From positions 186,001 through 250,000 of the forward strand of contig CACKFO010000001.1 of NCBI GenBank assembly GCA_902599405.1: a DNA stretch of 64,000 bases. The letters run 5' to 3'. Every line of letters begins with the position of its first letter. Position 1 is the stretch's first letter. This document shows, in pieces, positions 40,096-48,725 of this stretch. Under the pieces are notes generated by a model. It was not told the DNA's origin, made no database searches, and saw nothing but the letters and a program-made list of their open reading frames with translations. The DNA comes from an uncultured Alphaproteobacteria bacterium. GTDB taxonomy: Bacteria; Pseudomonadota; Alphaproteobacteria; HIMB59. A program made the translations under genes and the position numbers.

Positions 40096-42669
40096 ATGGT
40101 AACTTCTTTTCATTTAATGAATCAAATTGAAATAATTTTAGGCCCAACTAACACTGGAAAAACATTTTATGCTTTTGAACAAATGTTTTCCTTTAAAAAC
40201 GGTGTTTTTGGTTTCCCTTTAAGGCTTTTAGCAAGAGAAAATTATGATAAAGCATGTAAACTTTATCCAATAAATCAAATTGCATTAATAACTGGAGAAG
40301 AAAAAATAATCCCTTCAAATGCGAAATATTTTTTTTGTACAGTCGAATCAATGCCAGATGATTTTTTTGAATTTGTTTGCGTAGATGAAATTCAATTAGC
40401 CTCTGACTATGAAAGAGGACATATTTTTACTCAAAGACTTTTACATTCTCGTGGAGAACAAAAAACTATTTTCCTTGGTTCTCTTACCATGGAAGAGATT
40501 GTTAGAGAATTAATTCCCGAAGCAAAAATAATTTTTAAAAATAGATTTTCAGAATTAAATTTTATAGGTCATAAAAAGATTCAAAATGTAAAACCCAGAT
40601 CAGCAATTATCGCTTTTAACTTAATAGGACTTTACGAAATAGCTGAACAAATAAGAAGCTTAAAAGGAGGTGTGGCACTTGTTGCTGGCGCACTAAGTCC
40701 CAAAACAAGAAACTCTCAAGTTAAATTATACGAGGATGGGGAGGTCGATTATATTGTAGCCACTGATGCTATAGGAATGGGCTTGAATCTAGATATTAAC
40801 CAAGTCTATTTCTCTGGTCTTGAAAAGTTTGATGGAAAATATGTTCGACCTTTGAATGATATGGAAATTGGTCAAATTGCAGGAAGAGCAGGTCGCTATA
40901 CAAAATCTGGTTATTTTGGAAGCACTCTTGGTGCTAAGTTTACAAATCAAAATTCAATAGTAAATATTCAAGCAAATAAATTCGAACCTGTTAAAAAAAT
41001 ATTTTGGAGAAATCATCTTCTATCGTTTAAGTCTGAATATGAATTAGTAAACTCTCTAAAAAAGAAACCTGATAACCATCGATTAATTCTTAAAAAAGAT
41101 GCTGAGGATCAAAAATTTTTATCTAGGTTTTTAAAAGATAATAAAAAAAATTTTAAATTTAATAATCCTGAAACTTTTAAACAATTATGGGACGTTTGCC
41201 GAATACCAGATTATCAAAATATTTCAGATGAAAAACATGTCGAACTGTTAACAAAAATATTTGATGAACTCATAAAAAATCAATGGGTATTTAGTGATAA
41301 ATTTTTAGAAAAAGAAATTTCTTACTTACAGAATTACAACGGTAGTATTGACGATCTTATATACAACTTAAATGAAACAAGAACCTGGCTATACATTACT
41401 AACCAGAAACAATGGATAAGTAACTCTATTTGGGTTGAAACTGTTAAAAATATTGAAAACAAACTGTCTGAGGAGATACATTTAAGCTTAATGCAAAAAT
41501 TTGTCGATAAAAATAAAAGTGAGATGATACAAAATTTAAATATTAGTGAAAAAAATATATCTTTAACTGATAATAGATATGTTAAGATAAAAGATGAAAA
41601 AATAGGAGTTATAAAAGGTTTTAAAATTTTTTTTGATGAAAAATATAAAGATATTTTAAATAACAACTACCACAAAATAATTAAAGAACAAATTTTCCCA
41701 AATATGTCTTCTAACGTTGATAATTTTATAGCGGCACCGAATGAAAGCTTGATAATCGACTCAAAAGTAGATGAGAATGGAAATTTCCAGAATTTATATA
41801 TTAAATGGGGGGATGCAAATGTAGCAATATTTAAAAAAGGTAGTGATATTACGCATCCTATTTTAGAACCAATCTTAGATGACTTGCTAGTATCACCTGA
41901 TCATATAAAAAAAATTCAGGATAAAATTCAAAAATGGTTCGAAGATACTTACCTCTCAAAATTGGATTTATCTGACAAACTAAAAAAATTTAACACAAAA
42001 CCCGAGGAAAGAAGTTTTATTTTTAAGGTCATAGAAAGCCAATACAATCTTTATCAAATAAATATATTAGATGAATTTAAATTAATTGATGAACCACAAA
42101 GAAAAGAAATTCACTCGCTAAATTTTAGATTAGGAAAAAATGTTATATTTAATTCTGAATTAATAAGACCTGAATACATGAAGTTAAAGTTTTATTTATG
42201 GAATTTGTATTATAATGAATGTTTAAATATTGATGAATACATACCAAAAGATGGCAATGCAACACTTAATATCGAAAATAAGTTAAATGAAAAACTATTA
42301 ACTTTCTTAGGATTTATTTCTAAAAATGACTTACTAATCAGGCTTGATATTTTTAATGAATTTGAAAAACAACTATTCAAAAGAGAAAATAGAGGTCCTT
42401 TCTCACTTCCTATGGACTTATCTAATCTTTTAGGAATAAAAAAAGATAAATTAATAAGTATTTTAAAAAGCAGATCTTTTAATATTCAAGAGATAGCTGA
42501 TAATGATTTAATTATTTCTAAAAAAATTAACACTAACAAGACATTAGAGTTAAAGCAGAATAAAAACAAAAAAGTATTGAAAAAACCATCAAAAAAAGTA
42601 AAAAAGCCATCATCAAAAAAATTATTTAATAATCCTTTTGACCAATTAAAAAATATAAATGTTAAATAA
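40096..42669 (+). CDS. SUV3-like DExH RNA helicase
   Basis: An 857-residue superfamily 2 helicase related to mitochondrial Suv3, a form typical of alphaproteobacteria. Walker A GPTNTGKT is at 16-23, DEIQ at 97-100, a SAT-like GSLT follows, DAIGMGLNLD belongs to domain 2, and motif VI is GQIAGRAGRY near 260. The long C-terminal part (about 330-790) is less conserved and ends in a Lys-rich tail (KKPSKKVKKPSSKK). It is expected to act in RNA decay or remodelling. It overlaps the TerB-like gene by 11 bases. Met8 is an alternative start. Confidence 0.85.
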   Translation: MVTSFHLMNQIEIILGPTNTGKTFYAFEQMFSFKNGVFGFPLRLLARENYDKACKLYPINQIALITGEEKIIPSNAKYFFCTVESMPDDFFEFVCVDEIQLASDYERGHIFTQRLLHSRGEQKTIFLGSLTMEEIVRELIPEAKIIFKNRFSELNFIGHKKIQNVKPRSAIIAFNLIGLYEIAEQIRSLKGGVALVAGALSPKTRNSQVKLYEDGEVDYIVATDAIGMGLNLDINQVYFSGLEKFDGKYVRPLNDMEIGQIAGRAGRYTKSGYFGSTLGAKFTNQNSIVNIQANKFEPVKKIFWRNHLLSFKSEYELVNSLKKKPDNHRLILKKDAEDQKFLSRFLKDNKKNFKFNNPETFKQLWDVCRIPDYQNISDEKHVELLTKIFDELIKNQWVFSDKFLEKEISYLQNYNGSIDDLIYNLNETRTWLYITNQKQWISNSIWVETVKNIENKLSEEIHLSLMQKFVDKNKSEMIQNLNISEKNISLTDNRYVKIKDEKIGVIKGFKIFFDEKYKDILNNNYHKIIKEQIFPNMSSNVDNFIAAPNESLIIDSKVDENGNFQNLYIKWGDANVAIFKKGSDITHPILEPILDDLLVSPDHIKKIQDKIQKWFEDTYLSKLDLSDKLKKFNTKPEERSFIFKVIESQYNLYQINILDEFKLIDEPQRKEIHSLNFRLGKNVIFNSELIRPEYMKLKFYLWNLYYNECLNIDEYIPKDGNATLNIENKLNEKLLTFLGFISKNDLLIRLDIFNEFEKQLFKRENRGPFSLPMDLSNLLGIKKDKLISILKSRSFNIQEIADNDLIISKKINTNKTLELKQNKNKKVLKKPSKKVKKPSSKKLFNNPFDQLKNINVK

Positions 42670-43096
42670 ATTCTTCAAATCCTTTAATGAAAAGAAGGAT
42701 AAAAATGATGATCACTCTTTTGAGTCAGATTTATACAACCTGATCTACGAAATAATTATTGCAGATCATGAAATTTCGGAACAAGAAATTAATTTTGCCT
42801 CTGAGCTAGTAGAGTTTTATTTTAAAATACCATTTCAAAATAATAAAGAACGATTTACAAATTTAGCCAATCAACAACATTTCAACACTGACTTATCTCA
42901 GTTTTCATACAGACTAAAAAAATCACTTACTTATGAACAGAGAATGGACGTAATTTTAATTTGTTGGCAAGTTTTAATGGTTGATGGCAAAGAGGATCAG
43001 CTTGAAGTTTCTACTGCTAGAAAAATATCAACTTTACTTGGCTTAGAAGATAAAGATTTTATATTGATTAGAAATAGAGTAAAAGACAGCCTATGA
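42659..43096 (+). CDS. TerB-like protein
   Basis: A 145-residue helical cytosolic protein with the TerB pattern: [32 protein letters not shown] in the first half and [34 protein letters not shown] in the second, including the paired acidic 'ADHEISEQE' and 'VDGKEDQLE' segments. TerB was named for tellurite resistance, but single-gene versions are widespread and of unclear role. It lies between the helicase and ferredoxin genes, where other alphaproteobacteria often carry an S4-domain RNA-binding protein. It overlaps fdxA by 4 bases. Confidence 0.75.
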   Translation: MLNKFFKSFNEKKDKNDDHSFESDLYNLIYEIIIADHEISEQEINFASELVEFYFKIPFQNNKERFTNLANQQHFNTDLSQFSYRLKKSLTYEQRMDVILICWQVLMVDGKEDQLEVSTARKISTLLGLEDKDFILIRNRVKDSL

Positions 43097-43425
43097 CCTA
43101 CTTAGTTAATGATAAGTGCATTAAGTGTAAATACATGGATTGTGTTGAGGTATGTCCCGTGGATTGTTTTTACGAAGGTGAAAATATGCTTGTTATTAAC
43201 CCTGATGAATGTATTGACTGCGGTGTATGTGAACCTGAATGTCCAGCTGAAGCGATTATCCCAGATGACTTGGACGATGGCACAAAATGGTTAGATGTAA
43301 ATGAAAAATATTCACAAGTCTGGCCTAATATAACTTCAAAAAAAGATGCCCCTACTGACGCAAAACAATGGGAAGGGGTAGAAAATAAATTTGAAAATCA
43401 TTTCAGTGAAAAAGGAGCTGAGTAA
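43093..43425 (+). CDS. fdxA: Seven-iron ferredoxin FdxA
   Basis: Cytosolic 110-residue ferredoxin with [3Fe-4S] and [4Fe-4S] sites. Cysteines are at 9, 12, 17, 21 and 25 in [18 protein letters not shown] and at 40, 43, 46 and 50 in [12 protein letters not shown]. The C-terminal extension ([16 protein letters not shown]) matches the FdxA family of alphaproteobacteria and Azotobacter FdI. It overlaps its neighbours by 4 bases and 1 base, placing it in the helicase-TerB-fdxA-carD operon. Its redox partner is unknown. Confidence 0.93.
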   Translation: MTYLVNDKCIKCKYMDCVEVCPVDCFYEGENMLVINPDECIDCGVCEPECPAEAIIPDDLDDGTKWLDVNEKYSQVWPNITSKKDAPTDAKQWEGVENKFENHFSEKGAE

Positions 43426-44129
43426 TGCCAGTTAAAAAAAAAACTACAACAAAAAAAATAGTAAAAAAAACTGCAAAAGTTAAGACTAAAAAAAAAGTAG
43501 AAGTTAAAAAAAAGCTACCTACCAAAAAAAAACAACCCGTAAAAAAAATAGTTAAGAAAAAAGTTGCAAAAAAAGCATTAAAAAAAGTAGTTAAAAAAAT
43601 TGTTACACCAAAAGCTCCTAAGATTAAAAAAGTAATAGTCCCTCAAGAATTTAAAGAAGGAGAAAATATTGTTTACCCAACCCACGGCGTAGGAAGAATA
43701 CTCACTATAGAAAAGTTCCAATATGATTTAGTGGAAGAACAACTGTATGTAATTCAATTTTTTCAAGACAAATTAACAATTAGAGTACCCTTTGCTAAAG
43801 CAAAATTGATTGGTTTAAGAAATATTACTAGTAAACCATCTATGACTAGAACACTTTCCGTTTTAAAGCAAAAGCCTAAAATTAAAAAGGCAATGTGGAG
43901 TAGAAGAGCTCAGGAGTATGATCAAAAGATAAATTCTGGTGACATAAAACTTCTTTCAGAGGTCGTTCGAGACCTATTTCGAAAAGATGATCAAACTGAG
44001 CAGTCTTATAGTGAGCGTCAAATGTTTCAGGTAGCTTTTGAGAGATACACTAGAGAATTTGCAATATCTTCAAGTTTAAAGTTCGAGGAAGCATCTACAA
44101 AAATATTAGAAATTTTAAATAAAAGATAA
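43425..44129 (+). CDS. CarD-family transcription regulator with Lys-rich N-terminal tail
   Basis: RNA-polymerase-binding regulator (234 residues). The CarD/RID domain begins near residue 77 (FKEGENIVYPTHGVGRI, then YVIQFFQDKLTIRVPFAKA), and the helical DNA-contacting domain follows (MWSRRAQEYDQKINSGDI, SEVVRDLFRKDDQTEQSYSERQMFQVA). Typical alphaproteobacterial CarD proteins are about 170 residues. Here the first 75 residues are an added Lys/Thr/Val repeat like histone H1 tails (KKKTTTKKIVKK and similar). The start ATG shares a base with the fdxA stop, so the tail is within the operon frame and is not a mis-called start. Confidence 0.88.
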   Translation: MPVKKKTTTKKIVKKTAKVKTKKKVEVKKKLPTKKKQPVKKIVKKKVAKKALKKVVKKIVTPKAPKIKKVIVPQEFKEGENIVYPTHGVGRILTIEKFQYDLVEEQLYVIQFFQDKLTIRVPFAKAKLIGLRNITSKPSMTRTLSVLKQKPKIKKAMWSRRAQEYDQKINSGDIKLLSEVVRDLFRKDDQTEQSYSERQMFQVAFERYTREFAISSSLKFEEASTKILEILNKR

Positions 44130-44130
44130 A

Positions 44131-44454
44131 TTAATTAGTTTCTTCTTCGTTTTTATCACTTGGGATATCAATGCTGATATCTTCTGCTAGGTTTTCAGTA
44201 TCTTCAGTTTGAGTATCAGTATCTTCTGTTTCTTCAATTAAGTCTTTTAATTCGTCGTTTTCTTTGGCAGTCTTAGTGGGTGTTGCAACACTTATTCCCG
44301 CTTTTCTACCTCTTTTAGGTTTAGCAATATTTACAGCTTCAATGGATTTACCACACTCTGGACAATTTATTACGTCCTGATAAAAATCATAATATTTTAC
44401 ACTACCACAAGGGCATGTTCTTTTGTGGCCCAAATCGATTTGATCTTCTTGCAT
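44131..44454 (-). CDS. FYDLN-acid-type zinc-ribbon protein (TIGR02300-like)
   Basis: A 107-residue protein with an N-terminal zinc-ribbon-like pair of CxC/CxxC sites ([13 protein letters not shown] and [10 protein letters not shown]), a basic linker (PKRGRKAG) and an acidic tail of Asp/Glu/Thr. This architecture matches the alphaproteobacterial TIGR02300 family, whose FYDLN segment is here YYDFYQD. The function is unknown. The gene converges with carD one base after its stop and is divergent from rpmF. Confidence 0.75.
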   Translation of the reverse strand: MQEDQIDLGHKRTCPCGSVKYYDFYQDVINCPECGKSIEAVNIAKPKRGRKAGISVATPTKTAKENDELKDLIEETEDTDTQTEDTENLAEDISIDIPSDKNEEETN

Positions 44455-44518
44455 TGTGGGCAGTTTTATACATTATTATTGTAATTTATACAAATTTTTA
44501 TTATGTTATCGCTCTGTT

Positions 44519-44782
44519 ATGGCAGTTCCAAAAAGAAAAACCACACCTTCAAAAAGGAATATGAGACGCTCTCATCATAGAGCAGGAACTCAACTATTTG
44601 CAGAAGACAAAAAATCAGGTGAATTAAGAAGACCTCATCACATTGATCTCAGTACTGGTATGTACAGAGGTAAGCAAATAATTATTAAAAAAACTAAAAA
44701 AGACAAAGATGCCGAGGGTCAAGCACCTGTAAATACTGACGAAACAACTAAAACTATTGAAGCACCAGCTGCTTCTAAGTAA
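44519..44782 (+). CDS. rpmF: 50S ribosomal protein L32 with C-terminal extension
   Basis: Large-subunit ribosomal protein. The open frame begins at 44456, but [14 protein letters not shown] at 44519 is the universal L32 start, giving 87 residues. The core (MRRSHHRAG.. and [17 protein letters not shown]) ends by about residue 55. The remaining 30 residues ([20 protein letters not shown]) are an extra low-complexity tail, since L32 is usually 55-65 residues. The common partner plsX does not follow; recX converges from the other strand. Confidence 0.93.
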   Translation: MAVPKRKTTPSKRNMRRSHHRAGTQLFAEDKKSGELRRPHHIDLSTGMYRGKQIIIKKTKKDKDAEGQAPVNTDETTKTIEAPAASK

Positions 44783-45271
44783 TTAATCTCTAATTACCTT
44801 ATATATTGAATTTTCTGAAAAGCTTTGCTGATAAAGCTTTTTTTTAAGTTCACTAGTTTCTAACTTCGATAGTTTCTTTCTTAAAATAAATCGTTTTAAA
44901 ATTTCTAGCTCTAAATCTGGATTTTCAGAGACTTTCTTTGAGACATATTCATCAATTAAGCTTTGTTCAAAGCCTTTTTGAAAAAGTTTATTTTTTATTT
45001 TTTTGATAGAAAATAAGGATTGCTCATAATAATGAAATACTGTCTCAATAAAGTGCCTCTCATTTATAATCTTCAATTTATCTAATTTTTGTACAATATT
45101 CTCAATAAGTTCTTGTTTAGAAATATTTTCTGAAAAAATGACCTTTTGATGTATTTTTTTATTTTTGAGTTTTTTTTCTAGTATTTCAGAAATTTTTTTT
45201 TTAGTAGCTGGATATTTACCCAAATATTTTAATGCTTCGTTATATAGGTATTCATCGGCTTTTTTTTTCAT
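44783..45271 (-). CDS. recX: RecX family regulatory protein
   Basis: Cytosolic 162-residue protein made of three-helix RecX repeats (EALKYLGKYPATKKKISEILEKKL, ERHFIETVFHYYEQSLFSIKKIKNKLFQKG, and ILKRFILRKKL..LYQQSFSENSIYKVI). RecX inhibits or modulates RecA filaments. recA is not adjacent. It is very Lys-rich, in line with the local AT bias. It converges with rpmF and is head-to-head with the tRNA gene. The 113 bases between it and the tRNA hold the tRNA promoter. Confidence 0.8.
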   Translation of the reverse strand: MKKKADEYLYNEALKYLGKYPATKKKISEILEKKLKNKKIHQKVIFSENISKQELIENIVQKLDKLKIINERHFIETVFHYYEQSLFSIKKIKNKLFQKGFEQSLIDEYVSKKVSENPDLELEILKRFILRKKLSKLETSELKKKLYQQSFSENSIYKVIRD

Positions 45272-45371
45272 AGTTTATATTTCAAGTATTCTAAAAACTT
45301 TCTTTCATATTTAATTAAAAATATATTGTATTTTCATAAAATTATTTTTCTAGATATATTTGATAATTGTT

Positions 45372-45377
45372 TATAAT
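45372..45377 (+). promoter_or_regulatory. -10 element of the tRNA-Arg gene
   Basis: A perfect TATAAT eight bases ahead of the mature tRNA start. I did not find a good -35 hexamer at the normal spacing. Confidence 0.5.
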
Positions 45378-45385
45378 CAGAGTCT

Positions 45386-45462
45386 GCGCTTGTAGCTCAG
45401 TAGGATAGAGCATCAGATTCCTAATCTGGGGGTCGCAGGTTCGATTCCTGTCAAGCGCGCCA
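45386..45462 (+). tRNA. tRNA-Arg (anticodon CCT)
   Basis: A 77-base cloverleaf. The acceptor arm GCGCTTG pairs with CAAGCGC, followed by discriminator G and an encoded CCA. The D-arm is AGCTCAGTAGGATAGAGC. The anticodon arm TCAGA-TTCCTAA-TCTGG has CCT at positions 34-36, and the T-arm is CGCAGGTTCGATTCCTGTC. It reads AGG codons. The next gene starts 41 bases after it. No integrated element or duplicated 3' end was seen beside it. Confidence 0.95.
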
Positions 45463-45503
45463 GTAACTTTGACATATTAAAAAAAAATTTTTATAAATTA
45501 CTT

Positions 45504-46466
45504 ATGGTAAAAATTTTTTTGCTATTAAATCTTTTATTTTTTGCATCTTTCTCAAATGCCCAGCTAATAAAAACAAAAGATCCTAGAGCTTTATGCTCCA
45601 ACGGTGAACAAGCAACATTTACCTTTTTTGAAGGTAATTCAAATAATTGGTTATTGTATATTCAAGGAGGAGGTGTAGCTGCAAACGAAGACCAATATAG
45701 ATCAAGAAATGACGGATTGAAATCTCCTGCAGTTTCAAATGAAAGAGGTAAAACTTTTATGGTAGAGGACTTTATTAACAACAACTATAACGTCATTTAC
45801 ATTCCTTATTGTAGCAATGACATACATCAAGGCACGCACATAAACATTATTGATGGAAAAAAAGTTTATTTTCATGGTCGATACATTATCGAGGACATTT
45901 TTAATCAGTATGATGAAAAGTTTAAAAAAGCAGATAAATTAATTTTTGCAGGCTATAGTGCTGGGTCCTTGGCTTTGGGTTTAAACGTCGATCTAATTAA
46001 AAGATATGAAAATCCATATATTATTGCTGATAGTTTTTGGTTAGACGCAGAGTCTTTAAATGTTCGCTTAGGATGGAATGATGGACCATGGCCTAAAATT
46101 GTAAAGTTTTTATATAATGACAGGGTCGAGCATTGTAAAGACTCTCATTGGGCAAATTGTCTTTCTTCAAGACCATTATTTGAAAGAAATAATTTGAATA
46201 ATGTTTTTTTTATTTGGAACATAGGTGATCCGTATATGAAAGGGAACTTGTCTAAAAATAGAAAATCTATAATTGAAGACTCAAATTTTTATAATGCTGG
46301 TTTTTCAATTAATGCTGAAGAGAGAAAGTTAAAAGGTAATGTAGAGTGGGGGCATGTGATGACCGCTACAGATCTTTATTTTAAAGATTTTGATGGTTTA
46401 TCTTTACAACAATTAATTTGGAATTGGATTAACGGCTCTGGAAAAACTATCTATATAAATAATTAG
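45504..46466 (+). CDS. Exported pectinacetylesterase-like hydrolase
   Basis: A 320-residue alpha/beta hydrolase with a signal peptide (cleavage after about residue 19, SFSNA). It fits the pectinacetylesterase/NOTUM family: WLLYIQGGGVAAN as the oxyanion strand, IPYCSNDIHQG, and nucleophile Ser152 in FAGYSAGS. Probable catalytic His is in EWGHVMTATD. Two further Cys in VEHCKDSHWANC may pair. Family enzymes remove acetyl groups from polysaccharides or, in NOTUM, a lipid from protein. The substrate here is unknown, perhaps algal acetylated polysaccharide. It converges with gcrA (4-base overlap). Confidence 0.78.
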   Translation: MVKIFLLLNLLFFASFSNAQLIKTKDPRALCSNGEQATFTFFEGNSNNWLLYIQGGGVAANEDQYRSRNDGLKSPAVSNERGKTFMVEDFINNNYNVIYIPYCSNDIHQGTHINIIDGKKVYFHGRYIIEDIFNQYDEKFKKADKLIFAGYSAGSLALGLNVDLIKRYENPYIIADSFWLDAESLNVRLGWNDGPWPKIVKFLYNDRVEHCKDSHWANCLSSRPLFERNNLNNVFFIWNIGDPYMKGNLSKNRKSIIEDSNFYNAGFSINAEERKLKGNVEWGHVMTATDLYFKDFDGLSLQQLIWNWINGSGKTIYINN

Positions 46467-46933
46467 TTTTTTTCGTGCAAAAAGTCTAAAAGTTTATCCA
46501 AATATTTTTCATCAACATTATATGCTTTTTTATAATGTTCAATACAATATGGTTTTGTTGGAATATTTTGACCACCACAATAGTGAAATCCCTCTTCAAG
46601 TGGATCTCCTATAGGCCATTGACAAGATTTAAAGTTACCTGTGCCAACAATACTCTTTTTGAAACTAAATTTTTCTCTTCTTCGAACAGGTTCTTTTTTA
46701 ATTGTATTTTGAGAAGATGAATTACTGGTTTCTCTGTACATAGTGACAGAAGAAAACTGTTGATTTTGAGTTGATTTTTTTCTGGAGTTTTGACGTCTTT
46801 CAAGACCCAGTCTAAAGGCCTTACCAATAACGGCATTTTTAGTAAATCCAAGCTGCACGCCAATCTGGCTTGTAGCAACCCCTTCGTTCCAAAGTTTTTT
46901 AAGATCTTCTACTTTCTGGTTATTCCAAGACAT
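46463..46933 (-). CDS. gcrA: GcrA cell-cycle regulator
   Basis: A 156-residue sigma70-binding transcription regulator restricted to alphaproteobacteria. The N-terminal helix-turn-helix (MSWNNQKVEDLKKLWNEG and KNAVIGKAFRLGL) covers residues 1-45. A variable basic linker follows, and the C-terminal domain has CQWPIGDP..FHYCG and YCIEHYKKAY. In Caulobacter it acts at promoters with CcrM-methylated GANTC sites. It is divergent from pgk across a 101-base region with a palindrome. Confidence 0.93.
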   Translation of the reverse strand: MSWNNQKVEDLKKLWNEGVATSQIGVQLGFTKNAVIGKAFRLGLERRQNSRKKSTQNQQFSSVTMYRETSNSSSQNTIKKEPVRRREKFSFKKSIVGTGNFKSCQWPIGDPLEEGFHYCGGQNIPTKPYCIEHYKKAYNVDEKYLDKLLDFLHEKN

Positions 46934-46978
46934 TTTTTATATACCTACTCTATTTAGTTCCTTATATGGGTAGTTTTA

Positions 46979-46992
46979 TACTATATATAGTA
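46979..46992. promoter_or_regulatory. Perfect 14-base palindrome between gcrA and pgk
   Basis: TACTATATATAGTA in the middle of the gcrA-pgk divergent region, 43 bases before the pgk ATG and 46 bases before the gcrA ATG. It may be an operator or simply overlapping -10-like sequence; no recognised consensus. Confidence 0.3.
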
Positions 46993-47034
46993 GTAGTAAT
47001 CTAGCCTAAAATGATTAAAAAAATGTGAATAAAT

Positions 47035-48201
47035 ATGAAATCTCTTAAAAATCTCAACTTTGAAAAAATCCGAAATGTAGGAGTTAGAGTCGATTTCAAT
47101 GTACCTATCGATAAAAATTTTAGAATTACAGACAAAACAAGATTAGATAGATCTAAAGAGACAATCGATTTTATTAAAAGTAAGCAATGCAATATTTTTC
47201 TTATTTCACATTTTGGAAGGCCAAAAGAAAATTTTGATGATAAATATTCTTTCTCAAAATTAATTGAACAATTTGAGGATATATTAGAGATAAATTTAAA
47301 TTTTATTAGTTACGATAGTTTTTTAAATAGTGGTCTTAATGAAATAGATGTTGATAAGCCAACTATAAGCCTTTTAGAGAATATAAGATTTTTTGAGGGA
47401 GAAATAAAAAATGATTTAAATTTTAGTAAGTCTATTACAGATAAATTAGATTTATACGTTAATGAGGCTTTTTCTGCTTCTCACCGATTTCACTCATCAG
47501 TTAATCAAATGGCTAAAAACATATTGTCAGCACCTGGATTTAATTTTGAAAGAGAAATTCTAGCAATAGATAATATAAAAAAATCTCCAAAGAAAAAATT
47601 AGCGATCATAGGCGGATCAAAAGTTTCAACTAAAATAAAAACACTTCTATCTTTAACATCCTCTTGCTCAGATATTTTTATTGGAGGGGCAATGGCTAAT
47701 AATTTTTTTAAATATAATAGTATAAATGTAAGTAATTCTTTAATTGAAGAAGGCACAGAAAGTATGATTGAAATGATTTACAATTCTGCAAAATCAGAAA
47801 ATTGTAAAATTCATCTTCCATCAGATGTTATACTTGACTCAAATGAAAATAAATTAATAGATGAGCTTCCTACAAGTTACGATTTTAAAATCTTAGATAT
47901 ATCAGTTTCTTCACATGCAGTTTTAAAAAAACTGATAGGTAACAGTGATATCGTTTTGTGGAATGGACCAATGGGAATGATCGAAGACAATAAATTTTCA
48001 AAGGGATCAGTAAATTTAGCACATCTACTTGCAAAATCTCAAGCAGATGTCGTCATAGGTGGTGGAGACACAATTTTAGCCATCAACATGGCTGAGGAAA
48101 AATTTGAAAATTTTTATTTTGTTTCAACAGCCGGCGGTGCTTTTCTTGAGGCACTCGAGAACAAAGATCTACCTGGAATTCTAGCCCTTATGGCTGATTA
48201 A
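47035..48201 (+). CDS. pgk: Phosphoglycerate kinase
   Basis: Cytosolic glycolytic/gluconeogenic enzyme converting 1,3-bisphosphoglycerate and ADP to 3-phosphoglycerate and ATP. 388 residues, normal length. Signature RVDFNVPID, substrate-binding Arg in DKTRLDRS and HFGRPK, LLENIRFFEGE, nucleotide-binding GGSKVSTKI, and the C-terminal GGGDTILAIN..STAGGAFLE with the flexible Gly-rich loop. It stands alone here without gap or fba. Its end overlaps convergent ispZ by 14 bases. Confidence 0.97.
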   Translation: MKSLKNLNFEKIRNVGVRVDFNVPIDKNFRITDKTRLDRSKETIDFIKSKQCNIFLISHFGRPKENFDDKYSFSKLIEQFEDILEINLNFISYDSFLNSGLNEIDVDKPTISLLENIRFFEGEIKNDLNFSKSITDKLDLYVNEAFSASHRFHSSVNQMAKNILSAPGFNFEREILAIDNIKKSPKKKLAIIGGSKVSTKIKTLLSLTSSCSDIFIGGAMANNFFKYNSINVSNSLIEEGTESMIEMIYNSAKSENCKIHLPSDVILDSNENKLIDELPTSYDFKILDISVSSHAVLKKLIGNSDIVLWNGPMGMIEDNKFSKGSVNLAHLLAKSQADVVIGGGDTILAINMAEEKFENFYFVSTAGGAFLEALENKDLPGILALMAD

Positions 48202-48724
48202 TAAAATGTTTTTTTAGCAATGGAATTTGAATTATTGTAAACACAATAGTAATTCCCATTATTCCAAATACTTTAAAATTTACCCAAACATCAGTTGTTT
48301 GAGTCCGCCAAACTATTTCATTTAAAACAGCTAAAAGAATAAAAAAACTTGACCACATTTTATTCATTAATCCCCAACCCTCATCAGTCAATTTTAATGA
48401 TGAGTTTAATAATAACTTTAAAACAGGTTTATTTATTAACGTACTTCCAATCAAAACTGCAGCAAAAAGAGCATTTATAATTGTTGGTTTCATTTTAAAA
48501 AAGATCTCATTTTTTAGAAAAATACTTAAACCACCAAAAACAACTAAGATAATTGTACTTACTAACATCATTGTTGAAATTTTTCTTTCTTTGAAATAGA
48601 TGGCTATAAGGGAAATAAGTGTTGCAACTATTACAGCAGCAATACTTAAATAGAGATCTTTATCTGATTTATAATAGACTGCGAAAAAAACAATTAAGGG
48701 AAAAAATTCAAAGAGTTGTTTCAT
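48188..48724 (-). CDS. ispZ: Septation protein A (IspZ/YciB family)
   Basis: A 178-residue inner-membrane protein with five or six hydrophobic helices. FEFFPLIVFFAVYYKSDKDLYLSIAAVIVATLI and LNEIVWRTQTTDVWVNFKVFG are hallmark segments of the YciB/IspZ family, linked to envelope integrity and septation. It is the last gene of the dapF-mtaB-ftsY-ispZ run, one base after the ftsY stop. Confidence 0.92.
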   Translation of the reverse strand: MKQLFEFFPLIVFFAVYYKSDKDLYLSIAAVIVATLISLIAIYFKERKISTMMLVSTIILVVFGGLSIFLKNEIFFKMKPTIINALFAAVLIGSTLINKPVLKLLLNSSLKLTDEGWGLMNKMWSSFFILLAVLNEIVWRTQTTDVWVNFKVFGIMGITIVFTIIQIPLLKKHFINQP

Positions 48725-48725
48725 T

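Noticed and set aside
45386-45520. tRNA-Arg as the attachment site of an integrated element
   Set aside because: No integrase, no direct repeat of the tRNA 3' end, and housekeeping genes on both sides.
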